From contig NZ_FRBP01000015.1 of NCBI RefSeq assembly GCF_900142645.1, forward strand, positions 1 through 64,000: 64,000 bases of DNA, given 5' to 3'. Of this stretch, positions 33,081 through 41,468 are shown piece by piece; position 1 is the stretch's first letter; each line of letters begins with the position of its first letter. The notes under the pieces were generated by a model. It ran no database searches. It saw nothing but the letters and a program-made list of their open reading frames with translations, and had not been told where the DNA came from. The stretch comes from Eubacterium callanderi (GTDB lineage Bacteria; Bacillota; Clostridia; Eubacteriales; Eubacteriaceae). A program made the translations under genes and the position numbers.

Positions 33081-33111
33081 ATTATAGCATGCTACGTTAC
33101 GTCACAAGCAA
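33081..33111 (-). promoter_or_regulatory. MerR-type promoter with a 19-base spacer
   Basis: On the minus strand TTGCTT (33111-33106), a 19-base spacer and TATAAT (33086-33081). The spacer contains the dyad ACGTAACGT (33102-33094). An overlong spacer centred on a dyad is the hallmark of promoters that MerR proteins activate by untwisting DNA; this one should serve the MerR/ABC operon. Confidence 0.7.
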
Positions 33112-33132
33112 GCCCATGTCCTAAAAAGATAA

Positions 33133-33167
33133 AACGCCATGTGAAAGCAGATGCTTCACATGGCGTT
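33133..33167 (-). terminator. Terminator of the brnQ-like gene
   Basis: AACGCCATGTGAA (33133-33145) and TTCACATGGCGTT (33155-33167) are perfect 13-base arms. On the minus strand the stem is followed by TTTATC, so it ends transcripts of the amino-acid transporter gene. Confidence 0.8.
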
Positions 33168-33202
33168 AATATTATGGGCGGTTACAGTCCCGGCAAAACA
33201 GA

Positions 33203-34531
33203 CTACTCATTGGTCGGCGCTGCTTTCTTTTTAAAGGGGAGGGAGAGCAAAATTCCAAGGGCAATGCCGATGACCGAGGGAATCAGCCATCCCAGGCCAA
33301 TGCTGTAAAGCGGAATTTTGGACGTCAGGCTGGTCAGCCAGGGGATGGTCAGGCTTTTTTGATCCAGAGCGTAGATAACGCTGACCACGCCGGTAAACAG
33401 GATGGCCGTGGGGTAGACGCGGGAAAAGCCGCCGACCCATTTTTGCAGAAAAGCCAGCAGAATCAACACGATGGCCACTGGATAAAGACAGTTAAGCACT
33501 GGAATGGAGATTTCCAGAATTTTGTTCAGCCCCGCGTTTGAGATAACCATACTGATAAAGGCAAAAAAGACAGCCCATTTCTTATAAGAGAACCGCGGAA
33601 AAATTCCGCTGAAATATTCGCTGCAGCAGCTGATCAGTCCAACGCAGGTGTTCAGGCAGGCAATCAGGAAGATCAAAGCCAGGATGATGAGCCCGGCCTG
33701 CCCGAAAAGGTGCATGACAATCTGGGTCAGCGTCTGCGCGCCGTTGGCGGCAGCGCCAAAGCTGCCGCCGGATAAAGCGCCTACATGGGTCAAAGCCGCA
33801 TAGACTGCCAGCAAAAGCCCGCCGGCAATCCAGCCAGCCTTGATGGTTTCACGCACGACCAGCCTGTCCTCAGCAATACCGAAAGCCCTTATGTTTAAAG
33901 CGATAATAATACCAAAGTTAAGCGCTGCGATAGTATCCATTGTCTGATAGCCGTCCAGAAAGCCCTGGACAAAGGCGTTGGAGGTGTAGCTGCCAGTGGC
34001 AGCGCCATAACTGCCCGGCGGAAAAACAATGCAGGCAGCAAAGATAATGAAAATCAAGGCAAGCAGACAGGGCGTCAGCTTTTTGCCGAGCCGGTCTGTG
34101 AGCTTGTCAGGCTTGAGGGCCAGCAGCAGTGCCACAGCAAAGAAGACAATGGAGTAGAGCAGCAGTGTGAGACTGCCGTCGCTGCCCCCGGGTAAAAACG
34201 GCAGCACTGCCATTTCAAAGGAAGTGCTGGCCGTACGCGGAATGGCGAGGCAGGGGCCGATGGACAGGTAAATTAAAAAGGTGAATGCTGCCGCGAAAGC
34301 AGGGTGCACACGTCCCGCCAGTGCGTCCAGGCCGCCGGATTTCGCCACAGCGGCTACCCCCAGTATGGGCAGGCCTATGGCACTGATGGCAAAGCCCGCA
34401 AAAGCGATCCAGGCCAGGCTTCCGGCCTGTTCCCCCAGAAAGGGCGGAAAAATTAAATTTCCCGCGCCAAAAAACATCGAGAAAAGCGTAATCCCGATGA
34501 GAAAAGTGTTTTTTCGTGATAATTTCTGCAT
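33203..34531 (-). CDS. brnQ: Branched-chain amino acid transporter of the LIVCS family
   Basis: A 442-residue membrane protein with about 12 predicted helices. The N-terminal motif LFSMFFGAGNLIFPPFLGEQ is diagnostic for BrnQ; later GPCLAIPRTASTSFEMAVLP and LNTCVGLISCCSEYF also match. It imports Leu, Ile and Val with sodium or protons. The ATG at 34531 follows CAGGAGA; the 11-residue upstream extension has no ribosome site. It is a single gene ended by a strong hairpin. No T-box or other leader is obvious upstream. Confidence 0.93.
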   Translation of the reverse strand: MQKLSRKNTFLIGITLFSMFFGAGNLIFPPFLGEQAGSLAWIAFAGFAISAIGLPILGVAAVAKSGGLDALAGRVHPAFAAAFTFLIYLSIGPCLAIPRTASTSFEMAVLPFLPGGSDGSLTLLLYSIVFFAVALLLALKPDKLTDRLGKKLTPCLLALIFIIFAACIVFPPGSYGAATGSYTSNAFVQGFLDGYQTMDTIAALNFGIIIALNIRAFGIAEDRLVVRETIKAGWIAGGLLLAVYAALTHVGALSGGSFGAAANGAQTLTQIVMHLFGQAGLIILALIFLIACLNTCVGLISCCSEYFSGIFPRFSYKKWAVFFAFISMVISNAGLNKILEISIPVLNCLYPVAIVLILLAFLQKWVGGFSRVYPTAILFTGVVSVIYALDQKSLTIPWLTSLTSKIPLYSIGLGWLIPSVIGIALGILLSLPFKKKAAPTNE

Positions 34532-34625
34532 AATATCTCCTGTAAATACAATCAATAGGTGCATTATAGCATAAAATTAAAGGAAATAGTTGTATTATGG
34601 CAAGTATACATTGAAGGAGGAAAAG

Positions 34626-35099
34626 ATGAAATTACTATTCAAGCAGCGGCTGTTCTCTTGGTTTGACAGCTACGATATTTATGATGAGGCGGGAGAAACG
34701 GTTTTTACGGTGAAAGGCCGTCTGTCCTGGGGACACTGCCTTGAAATTTATGACCGCTTTGGCGAGCATGTGGGGACTGTAAAAGAGGAGGTGCTCACCC
34801 TGCTGCCGCGGTTCGCTCTGTATCAGAATGGCCGGGAAATTGGAGAGATTCAGAAAAAATTTACTTTTTTCAGACCAGCCTTCACGCTGAACTGCAACGA
34901 CTGGAGCGTGGAGGGGGATCTCTTTGAGTGGGAGTACGAGGTGGTGGACGGCCAGGGACGCATGGTCATGCAGGCGTCCAAGCAGCTGTTTAATTTTACC
35001 GACACCTATGTGATCGACATTGCAGATCCACAGGACATGCTCCTGTCCCTGATGATTGTTCTGGCCATTGACGCAGCCAAATGCTCGCAGAGAGATTGA
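34626..35099 (+). CDS. LURP-one-related (YxjI-like) protein
   Basis: A 157-residue protein with the tubby-like/LURP-one fold pattern: LFKQRLFSWFDSYDIYDEAG then VKGRLSWGHCLEIYDRFGEH and KQLFNFTDTYVIDIADPQD, repeated short beta strands with D-x-x-G turns. Family members are soluble beta barrels around a buried helix; the function is unknown, with roles in membrane or lipid binding suggested. AAGGAGG precedes ATG 34626. Its stop codon directly abuts that of the convergent MerR gene with no space. Confidence 0.85.
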   Translation: MKLLFKQRLFSWFDSYDIYDEAGETVFTVKGRLSWGHCLEIYDRFGEHVGTVKEEVLTLLPRFALYQNGREIGEIQKKFTFFRPAFTLNCNDWSVEGDLFEWEYEVVDGQGRMVMQASKQLFNFTDTYVIDIADPQDMLLSLMIVLAIDAAKCSQRD

Positions 35100-35450
35100 T
35101 TATTTTATCATTTCCTCATAAATACCGATCTTGGCATCAAGGTTTTCGAGATATTCATCCCATTTGCGGCGCTGTTCCTCGACGTATTCACGGTGTTTTC
35201 TGAGAATGTCCAGGCGCCTGGCGGCAGTATGGTTACCCTCATAACGGAGGTCGGCGTAAATTTTTATATCCTTTAGCAGCATGCCGGTATCCTTCAGGCG
35301 TTTGATGAAGCGCACCCACTCAATATCCTTTTCCGTGTAAAAACGGCGGCCTTGTCCATCCCGCAGGACCCGGATAAGGCCCTTTTTTTCGTAGAAACGC
35401 AGGGTATGTTCGCCGATGCCTGTTCTTTTAGTAAGTTCACCAATGGTCAT
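35100..35450 (-). CDS. MerR-family regulator, short form
   Basis: A 116-residue MerR protein: winged helix in residues 1-70 (MTIGELTKRTGIGEHTLRFY EKKGLI ... WVRFIKRLKDTGMLLKDI) and a dimerisation helix with two registers to the end (HREYVEEQRRKWDEYLENLD). No cysteine or separate ligand domain is seen, so the signal is unknown. It is divergent from the carboxymuconolactone-decarboxylase-like gene, whose promoter bears a MerR-type operator, and probably activates it. Confidence 0.88.
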   Translation of the reverse strand: MTIGELTKRTGIGEHTLRFYEKKGLIRVLRDGQGRRFYTEKDIEWVRFIKRLKDTGMLLKDIKIYADLRYEGNHTAARRLDILRKHREYVEEQRRKWDEYLENLDAKIGIYEEMIK

Positions 35451-35474
35451 TTTTAAGACTCCTTAATCTTTCGC

Positions 35475-35505
35475 TTGACTTTGACTATAGTCTAAGGACT
35501 ACACT
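35475..35505 (+). promoter_or_regulatory. MerR-regulated promoter of the decarboxylase-like gene
   Basis: TTGACT (35475-35480), a 19-base spacer and TACACT (35500-35505). The spacer carries the perfect 10-base palindrome GACTATAGTC (35483-35492). This is the standard geometry of MerR-activated promoters and lies between the divergent MerR gene and the gene at 35538. Confidence 0.75.
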
Positions 35506-35537
35506 TTTATTATAAAAGAAACAGGAGGTAAGATCAA

Positions 35538-35921
35538 ATGGATGACAAAAAGTTTGACAAAGGGCTGGAAATGCTGCGCCGGATTGACGGCGGTGCGGGT
35601 GAGGGTGTGATCGCGTCGCTGGAGGACATCGCGCCGGATCTGGGAAGGTATATCGTGGAGTTTGCCTTTGGGGATATTTACCCCAGGGCCGGGCTTACAC
35701 TGGAGGAGCGGGAGATCATCACCATTGCCAGTCTGCTGACCTCAGGCGGCTGTGAGGCCCAGCTGAAGGTTCACATTAACGGCTCCTTAAATGTGGGGCT
35801 TTCCCCGGAAAAAATTATCGAGGTTTTCATCCAGTGTATTCCATACGTGGGGTTCCCAAGAGTTTTAAACGGGGTGGCTGTGGCAAAGGCCGTTTTTGAG
35901 GAGCGCGGATTGCAAGACTGA
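35538..35921 (+). CDS. Carboxymuconolactone decarboxylase family protein
   Basis: A 127-residue all-helical protein of the CMD/AhpD family: LTLEEREIITIASLLTSGGC near residues 55-74, HINGSLNVGLSPEKIIEVF near 80-98 and GVAVAKAVFEERG at the end. The AhpD C-x-x-C pair is absent (one Cys only), so disulfide reductase activity is unlikely; true decarboxylase activity is also unproven for such short stand-alone members. CAGGAGG precedes the ATG. The MerR-type promoter suggests induction by a small molecule, perhaps an electrophile or oxidant. Confidence 0.85.
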   Translation: MDDKKFDKGLEMLRRIDGGAGEGVIASLEDIAPDLGRYIVEFAFGDIYPRAGLTLEEREIITIASLLTSGGCEAQLKVHINGSLNVGLSPEKIIEVFIQCIPYVGFPRVLNGVAVAKAVFEERGLQD

Positions 35922-35934
35922 GCACTGCCCGCGC

Positions 35935-35963
35935 TTGACAGGATGCTCCAGATGGCATATAGT
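35935..35963 (+). promoter_or_regulatory. Promoter of the two-component system
   Basis: TTGACA (35935-35940), 17 bases, TATAGT (35958-35963), 39 bases before the response-regulator start codon. Confidence 0.75.
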
Positions 35964-36002
35964 GGATGAAAACAAAAGCGAAGCCATAAAAAGGAGGCGG
36001 CC

Positions 36003-36722
36003 ATGGAAAGCGTTTATGACAAAAGAATTTTACTGGTCGATGATGAGCCAGACATCACCAGTCTGGTGGAGACAGCCCTCAGGAAGGAGGGCTTCCGTTG
36101 TGTTGACATGGCGTTCACAGGAAAGGAAGCCCTCGCGGCCTGTAAGGAAAATGCGCCGGATGTAGTGATTCTTGACATCATGCTGCCAGATATGGACGGA
36201 ATCGAGGTTTGCCGGGCGATCCGTGAATTTTCCTACTGTCCGGTGCTTTTTTTGTCGGCGAGGAATGATGATGTGGATAAAATTCTCGGGCTCAGCAGCG
36301 GTGGGGATGACTATATCACCAAACCCTTCAGCCCAAAGGAACTGGTTTTTCGCGTCAAGGCCCAGCTCCGGCGGCTGGAATACAATAAAACGGCAGAGGC
36401 TGCTGCCGGCCGGCGCATAAGGGTCGGCGGGCTGGAAATTGATGTGGATGGCAGCCGGGTTTATCAGGATGGGCGGGAGCTTGGGCTGACTGCCCGGGAG
36501 TTTGGTATTCTTTTGTATCTGGCCGAAAACGCAGGGAAGATCATCAGCAAGGACAGGCTTTATGAACAGGTCTGGGGAGAGCTGAGCGCAGTGTGTGACA
36601 ATACCATCATGGTTCATATCCGCCACCTCCGGGAGAAGATAGAGAAGGACCCCTCAAGGCCAGCGCTTATCCTGACCGTTAAGGGACTGGGCTATCGGAT
36701 GGCTGCGGGGACAGGGAAATGA
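36003..36722 (+). CDS. OmpR/PhoB-family response regulator
   Basis: A 239-residue regulator. The receiver domain (about 9-122) has the acidic pair in LLVDDEPD, the phospho-acceptor Asp58 in VVILDIMLPDMDG, and the Lys of YITKPFSPKEL near 108. The winged-helix effector domain (about 140-236) has LTAREFGILLYLAEN and VMVHIRHLREKIE-like elements. AAAAGGAGGCGG precedes the ATG, and the stop overlaps the kinase start by 4 bases. The downstream MacB/FtsX-type ABC genes are the likely targets, as in antimicrobial-peptide response systems of Firmicutes. Confidence 0.93.
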   Translation: MESVYDKRILLVDDEPDITSLVETALRKEGFRCVDMAFTGKEALAACKENAPDVVILDIMLPDMDGIEVCRAIREFSYCPVLFLSARNDDVDKILGLSSGGDDYITKPFSPKELVFRVKAQLRRLEYNKTAEAAAGRRIRVGGLEIDVDGSRVYQDGRELGLTAREFGILLYLAENAGKIISKDRLYEQVWGELSAVCDNTIMVHIRHLREKIEKDPSRPALILTVKGLGYRMAAGTGK

Positions 36723-38116
36723 AGCAGTCCGGCTATAAATCTGCTTTTCACATCTATGGGTTATTTTTAATCCTCATGATGCTTATCCTGGCAGCCGGAG
36801 CAGGTATGGCGGTCTACGCCGTGACCGTCCAGAAGCCTAATGGGGAGATTGTCCGGAGTGACTGGCCCGCTGAGTTTACCGGGGCTTTTTCAAAGGAAAT
36901 CATTTTTCAGGAGGGGGAGCCGGTGATCACCCAGAAGGGTTTTGAAATGCTGGAGGATAATGGTCTCTGGCTCCAGATTCTGGACAGTGCCGGCCATGCG
37001 GTTAAAGGCGTCTCTGTGCCGGAGGGACAGCCAGAGGAGTATTCGCCGGACAGGCTGCTCAGTACGCTGGACAGCAGTGGAGACAAAGCTGTTTTTTCGG
37101 GTGTGTCAGAGGATAACGGCCGGAGCTGGACCTATCTCATCGGTTTTCCCATGGATATTGCCAAGATCACGATGAATGTGAACGCCGGTCATTTTCCCTC
37201 GGGCAAGTCATATGTGCTGCTTGGCGCAGGCGCAGTGCTTTTTCTGACAGCAGGCCTCGGGCTGGCCTATGGCTTTGCGGTTACCCGCAGGCTTTCAAAA
37301 ATGACCAGGGCAGTGGATGAGATCGCTGGCCGCCGTTATATGAAGACTCACGAAGGAGGTGCTTTTCAGGATGTCTATGCCAGCCTGAACACACTGGATC
37401 AAACCCTTCGGGAGGCAGAGGAAGTCCGAAGGAAAGACGAGCGGCTGAGGGAGGAATGGATCGCCAATATCACGCACGACCTTAAAACGCCGCTGTCGCC
37501 CATACGGGGATATGCCGAGCTGCTGGCCAGTTCAGAGGATACGCCGGACGCTGAGGAGCTTCAAAAATACAGCGCTGTGATTCTGAAGAATACCGCCTGT
37601 GCCGAGACGCTTATCAATGACTTGAAGCTTACCTACCAGCTGGAAAATGGCATGGTGCCCCTTAAGCTGCAAGCTTTGGATATCATACGGTTTGTTCGGG
37701 AGCTGGTCATCGACTGTCTGAACGACCCCCAGTATGCCGGACGTGCTATAGAATTTGAGGCAGAGGGCAGCCAGATTTTGAACTTTGATCCGGGACTCAT
37801 GAAGCGTGCCTTAAATAACCTGCTCATCAATACACTTCTGCACAGCGGGAGCGGCGCGAGAACCGGGGTGGAAATTATTTCAGGGATTCCCTGCCAAATC
37901 CGGATCTGGGACGAGGGAGTGGGAATGTCTGAAAAACAGTTAAACCGGCTTTTTGACCGTTACTACCGGGGCGCTCCGGCTGCCACAGACAGCGGAGGTA
38001 CCGGCCTTGGCATGGCCATTGCCCGCGAAATCATCTCGCTGCACGGCGGAAAAATATCGGCGGACAGCTGTCCAGGGCGTGGGACTGTGTTTAGGATCAC
38101 GCTTCCTCAAAATTAA
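36719..38116 (+). CDS. Sensor histidine kinase paired with the OmpR-type regulator
   Basis: A 465-residue kinase: membrane helix near residues 14-37, an extracellular sensor domain of about 125 residues, a second helix near 162-185, a HAMP-like region (TRRLSKMTRAVDEI), HisKA with the phospho-accepting His in WIANITHDLKTPLSPIRGY near 253, and a HATPase_c domain with NNLLINTL, WDEGVGM and GGTGLGMAIAREI. It is coupled to the regulator by a 4-base overlap. The large outer domain suggests direct sensing of an extracellular compound. A terminator follows, so the ABC genes have their own transcript or depend on read-through. Confidence 0.92.
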   Translation: MKQSGYKSAFHIYGLFLILMMLILAAGAGMAVYAVTVQKPNGEIVRSDWPAEFTGAFSKEIIFQEGEPVITQKGFEMLEDNGLWLQILDSAGHAVKGVSVPEGQPEEYSPDRLLSTLDSSGDKAVFSGVSEDNGRSWTYLIGFPMDIAKITMNVNAGHFPSGKSYVLLGAGAVLFLTAGLGLAYGFAVTRRLSKMTRAVDEIAGRRYMKTHEGGAFQDVYASLNTLDQTLREAEEVRRKDERLREEWIANITHDLKTPLSPIRGYAELLASSEDTPDAEELQKYSAVILKNTACAETLINDLKLTYQLENGMVPLKLQALDIIRFVRELVIDCLNDPQYAGRAIEFEAEGSQILNFDPGLMKRALNNLLINTLLHSGSGARTGVEIISGIPCQIRIWDEGVGMSEKQLNRLFDRYYRGAPAATDSGGTGLGMAIAREIISLHGGKISADSCPGRGTVFRITLPQN

Positions 38117-38151
38117 GATTAAAATAAGATTTGTTGAAAGCAGGCGTAAGG

Positions 38152-38188
38152 CCGGCGGTTTATTCTTAGCGTAAGCCGCCGGTTTTTT
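38152..38188 (+). terminator. Terminator after the histidine kinase
   Basis: CCGGCGG (38152-38158) pairs with CCGCCGG (38176-38182), extended by partly pairing TTTA/TAAG, followed by six T residues. Confidence 0.82.
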
Positions 38189-38221
38189 CGTGCGGCAAAA
38201 TTCAGGAAAGCAGGTGAGCTT

Positions 38222-40720
38222 TTGAAAATTATATTCAGGTATATTTTAAACAATATCCGTGAGCGGAAGCTGCGGACAGCAGTTATGCTGCTGTCCATTG
38301 TGCTCTCAGCAGTGCTGCTCTTTGTCTCGTTGTGCATTGGCGATTCCTACGAGGCCGCTCAGCGCAAAATGGCAAAGGGGATGGCCGGGAGCGCGGCTGT
38401 GGCTGTAGCAGCCCGGACAGGTGAGGGTGGCAGCCCGGTAAAGATAAGGGAGGAAGCGGTTCCCGATTTACCGGCGATCGGCAGGACTGTGGGGATACTT
38501 GAGACCAAAGGACTTTACAGCGAGGAGGGCTACTATGAGAATTTTGATCTGCTGGCCGCAGATCTGGAGGATTTGTCTGCCATCAATGAGCCGCGTCTGC
38601 TAAGTGGCGAAAAGCTCAGTCCACTTAAGGAAGATGAAATTGTTTTGCCGGAAAAATTCACCTCAAAATATCCGATGAAGGCTGGCGATACCTTAAGCCT
38701 TGAGATTGGCGGGGAAAAAAGAACATTTCACGTCGCGGCTGTTGCGGCCTATGACACGGTGTTTTTAAGAAATACACGGGGCTTTAATGCCCTCGTCTCT
38801 GAGGAATTTCTGAGAGAGCTGGACGGAGTGGCAGCAGGTTACAGCCGGATACTGGTGGCCCCTGCAGAGGGTGTGTCAGCAGAACAGCTAACGGATTCGC
38901 TCTCTGCGGCTCTGCCCGGTGCACAGTACACAGTTGAAAAAACCTATGATGAAGCCCAGGTACAGGCCGACGCCCGGCAAAAATCCATGCCGTTTTTCCT
39001 GATCAGCTTTTTTTCCCTGGTTATGAGCGTGTTTATTATTTTCAGCAGTTACCAGGTGATTACCCTGGAGCGGCTTCCAGTCATTGGAACTTTCAGGAGT
39101 ATCGGCGCCACCAGGCGGGCAGTCACAGGGATATTGCTGATGGAAAGCCTGGTCTATGGCATTTTGAGTATTGTCATTGCGATTCCAGTGGGAGCGGCGG
39201 TATTGGGAGTGCTGCTCCAGGGCCTGGGGGATTCCCTTTCCCAAGGGATCACCATACCCATGGTGGTGCCGCCGCTCAATGTGCTGTTGTCCTCTGCTGT
39301 GGCAGTGCTGGTGTCCCTGTTCAGCGCATACATCCCTGTACGCCGCGCCAGCAGGCTGCCGGTCAAGGAGGTCGTGCTCGGAAACGTGGAACAGAAGCGG
39401 GTCTCAACAAGGGCACGTCTGGCGGCGGGTACGATGCTGCTGGTGATTTCCATCGCCGCGCCGCAGATGCTGCTCCTTGGGGATAAAGCGATGTTTCTGG
39501 CCGGTGGACTCTCGCTGCTGGGCATTCTTGCCGCAGCGATTTTGATGATCCCGCCAGTGGCGGACGGGGCCGCCTGGGTTATGGAGAGGATATATGGCTG
39601 CTGCTTTGGAAATGAGGGAATGCTGGCAGCCCGAAACCTTCGGAATAACCGCAATGTCCATCAGAATATTACCCTGCTGTTCATCAGCCTTTCGGCCGTC
39701 ATCGCTATCAGTGTGGTGGGGAGCTTTGTAAACCAGTATATCGGCGATGTGTTTAACGGTGCAGCGCTTGACGGCTTTGCCGACGCGCGGATGACACCAG
39801 AGTTTGTTAAAGAGGTACAGGAGATTGACGGCGTCCGGGAGGTTATGCCCATGTATGTTATGAATGGAGCGGTCGAAAGCAGCGGTGTTCTCTTTGACCG
39901 CCTGGAGGCTGTGGAGGATCTGGAGCAGTATAATACCATGCTTGCTGTCAAATATCCTGACGCGGCGGCGGAGAATTCCGCTTTGTCTGAATTTGGACTG
40001 GCCAGAGTGGTTCTTTTAAATAGAGAAACCATGAAGCAGCGCGGCCTCGGGATTGGCGATACCATTGAGCTGTCGATGAATGGACAGGCCTTTGATTACA
40101 GGGTGATTGGCAGCATGGAGTCCCGGGCGGACGACGCTCAGGCAGTGATTCCGGCGGCCTGCGCCGTGGTGGATTTCGGCCAGTCAGAATATGGCTTTCT
40201 GGCTTACACCGCCGACGATCCCGAAGCGGCGATGATCCGTATCCGCAGCCTTTTCGGCGAAAAGGAAAACTGGAGCCGGACGGTTGAGGAGTTTAACCAG
40301 GACGCTATGAGTGTGGTCAGCGCTTTTCTCTCACCTATGCACAAGCTGACCTATTTTATTTTGTTTCTTGCAGGCACAGGGGTGATCAATAATCTGCTCA
40401 TCAATTATCTGCAGAGGCGGCGCACCATTGCCATGTATAAATCTGTGGGGATGAGTAATGGACAGAATGTTAAAATGACGCTTCTGGAAGGTTTTTCCTC
40501 AGGCATTATCGGAGCGGTTATCGGAGTGCTGGTGTCATGGCTGTTGATCCAAACCATCTTTCTGGTGGCGGGGCCACAGATTGCCATGACGCCAACTCTG
40601 GATATAAAGGTATTCCTGGCGGCCGGACTGGCGGGAGTCCTCATCAATTTGGCCGGGGCAGTGGTTCCGGTGATTAAAGGGTCAAAGATGGAACTGGTTA
40701 AAGAAATTAAATGTGAGTAA
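38222..40720 (+). CDS. ABC transporter permease with two FtsX domains
   Basis: An 832-residue permease: one N-terminal helix (TAVMLLSIVLSAVLLFVSLC), a large outer domain (about 50-240), an FtsX domain with three helices (about 255-385), a helix pair near 400-440, a second outer domain (about 490-690) and a second FtsX domain (about 705-825). This double-FtsX layout matches permeases that work with MacB/LolD-like ATPases in export or mechanotransmission. The start is TTG 38222 with AGGTGA close upstream. It overlaps no gene but lies 10 bases before the ATPase gene; together with the upstream two-component system it forms a likely stress or peptide-resistance module. Confidence 0.88.
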   Translation: MKIIFRYILNNIRERKLRTAVMLLSIVLSAVLLFVSLCIGDSYEAAQRKMAKGMAGSAAVAVAARTGEGGSPVKIREEAVPDLPAIGRTVGILETKGLYSEEGYYENFDLLAADLEDLSAINEPRLLSGEKLSPLKEDEIVLPEKFTSKYPMKAGDTLSLEIGGEKRTFHVAAVAAYDTVFLRNTRGFNALVSEEFLRELDGVAAGYSRILVAPAEGVSAEQLTDSLSAALPGAQYTVEKTYDEAQVQADARQKSMPFFLISFFSLVMSVFIIFSSYQVITLERLPVIGTFRSIGATRRAVTGILLMESLVYGILSIVIAIPVGAAVLGVLLQGLGDSLSQGITIPMVVPPLNVLLSSAVAVLVSLFSAYIPVRRASRLPVKEVVLGNVEQKRVSTRARLAAGTMLLVISIAAPQMLLLGDKAMFLAGGLSLLGILAAAILMIPPVADGAAWVMERIYGCCFGNEGMLAARNLRNNRNVHQNITLLFISLSAVIAISVVGSFVNQYIGDVFNGAALDGFADARMTPEFVKEVQEIDGVREVMPMYVMNGAVESSGVLFDRLEAVEDLEQYNTMLAVKYPDAAAENSALSEFGLARVVLLNRETMKQRGLGIGDTIELSMNGQAFDYRVIGSMESRADDAQAVIPAACAVVDFGQSEYGFLAYTADDPEAAMIRIRSLFGEKENWSRTVEEFNQDAMSVVSAFLSPMHKLTYFILFLAGTGVINNLLINYLQRRRTIAMYKSVGMSNGQNVKMTLLEGFSSGIIGAVIGVLVSWLLIQTIFLVAGPQIAMTPTLDIKVFLAAGLAGVLINLAGAVVPVIKGSKMELVKEIKCE

Positions 40721-40730
40721 AGGAGAAAAA

Positions 40731-41414
40731 ATGAAGCATATGATGAAAACAGCAGTGGAAGCCCGCAATATCATTAAGGATTACCAAATGGGTGAAGTGA
40801 CGGCTTCGGTTCTGAAAAATATTTCCCTGGAAATATATCGGGGCGAATTTGTATCCATCATGGGCCCGTCAGGCTCTGGAAAAAGCACGCTGCTCTATAT
40901 TTTGGGAGGGCTTGATGAGCCCACAGACGGCAGTGTTATCCTGCAGGGGCAGGATATCTCACAGTGGGATGACAAGCGGAAAAGCCTGATGCGCCGCAGA
41001 GATATTGGTTTTGTCTTTCAGTTTTATAACCTGATACCCAATCTGACGGTTGAGGAAAATATTCTGCTGCCTGTGCTTTTGGACGGTAAGAGCCGCCGGG
41101 CCTTACAGCCCCGGCTTGACGAGCTCCTGGAAATCGTGGGGCTTACGGACCGCAGAAAGCACACACCGCGTGAGCTTTCCGGCGGTCAGCAGCAGCGTGT
41201 CGCCATTGCCCGTGCGCTGGTCAACGACCCGGAAATTCTGTTCGCCGATGAGCCTACCGGCAACCTTGACAGCAAGACCGGCTGGGAGATCATGACGCTT
41301 TTGCAGCGCATCAACCGAGAAAGGGGCGTGACGATCCTTATGGTCACGCACTCTGCCGATTCGGCAGAGTGCGGCAGCCGGACAGTGGTGGTAAGGGACG
41401 GGCGAATTGTGTGA
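40731..41414 (+). CDS. ABC transporter ATP-binding protein of the MacB/LolD type
   Basis: A 227-residue ATPase: Walker A GPSGSGKST near residue 44, FVFQFYNLIPNLTVEENI after the Q-loop, signature ELSGGQQQR near 147, Walker B ILFADEPTGNLDSKTG near 167-182 and H-loop VTHSAD. The F-Q-F-Y-N-L-I-P-x-L-T-V-x-E-N sequence is diagnostic for the MacB/LolD group. ATG 40731 follows AAAGGAG; an upstream GTG at 40713 lies inside the permease gene. It pairs with the FtsX-type permease just upstream. Confidence 0.93.
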   Translation: MKHMMKTAVEARNIIKDYQMGEVTASVLKNISLEIYRGEFVSIMGPSGSGKSTLLYILGGLDEPTDGSVILQGQDISQWDDKRKSLMRRRDIGFVFQFYNLIPNLTVEENILLPVLLDGKSRRALQPRLDELLEIVGLTDRRKHTPRELSGGQQQRVAIARALVNDPEILFADEPTGNLDSKTGWEIMTLLQRINRERGVTILMVTHSADSAECGSRTVVVRDGRIV

Positions 41415-41468
41415 AATGATGTGAAACCAAAATTCAGGGTATATACCTTCTAAAAAAGGAGCGGTACC

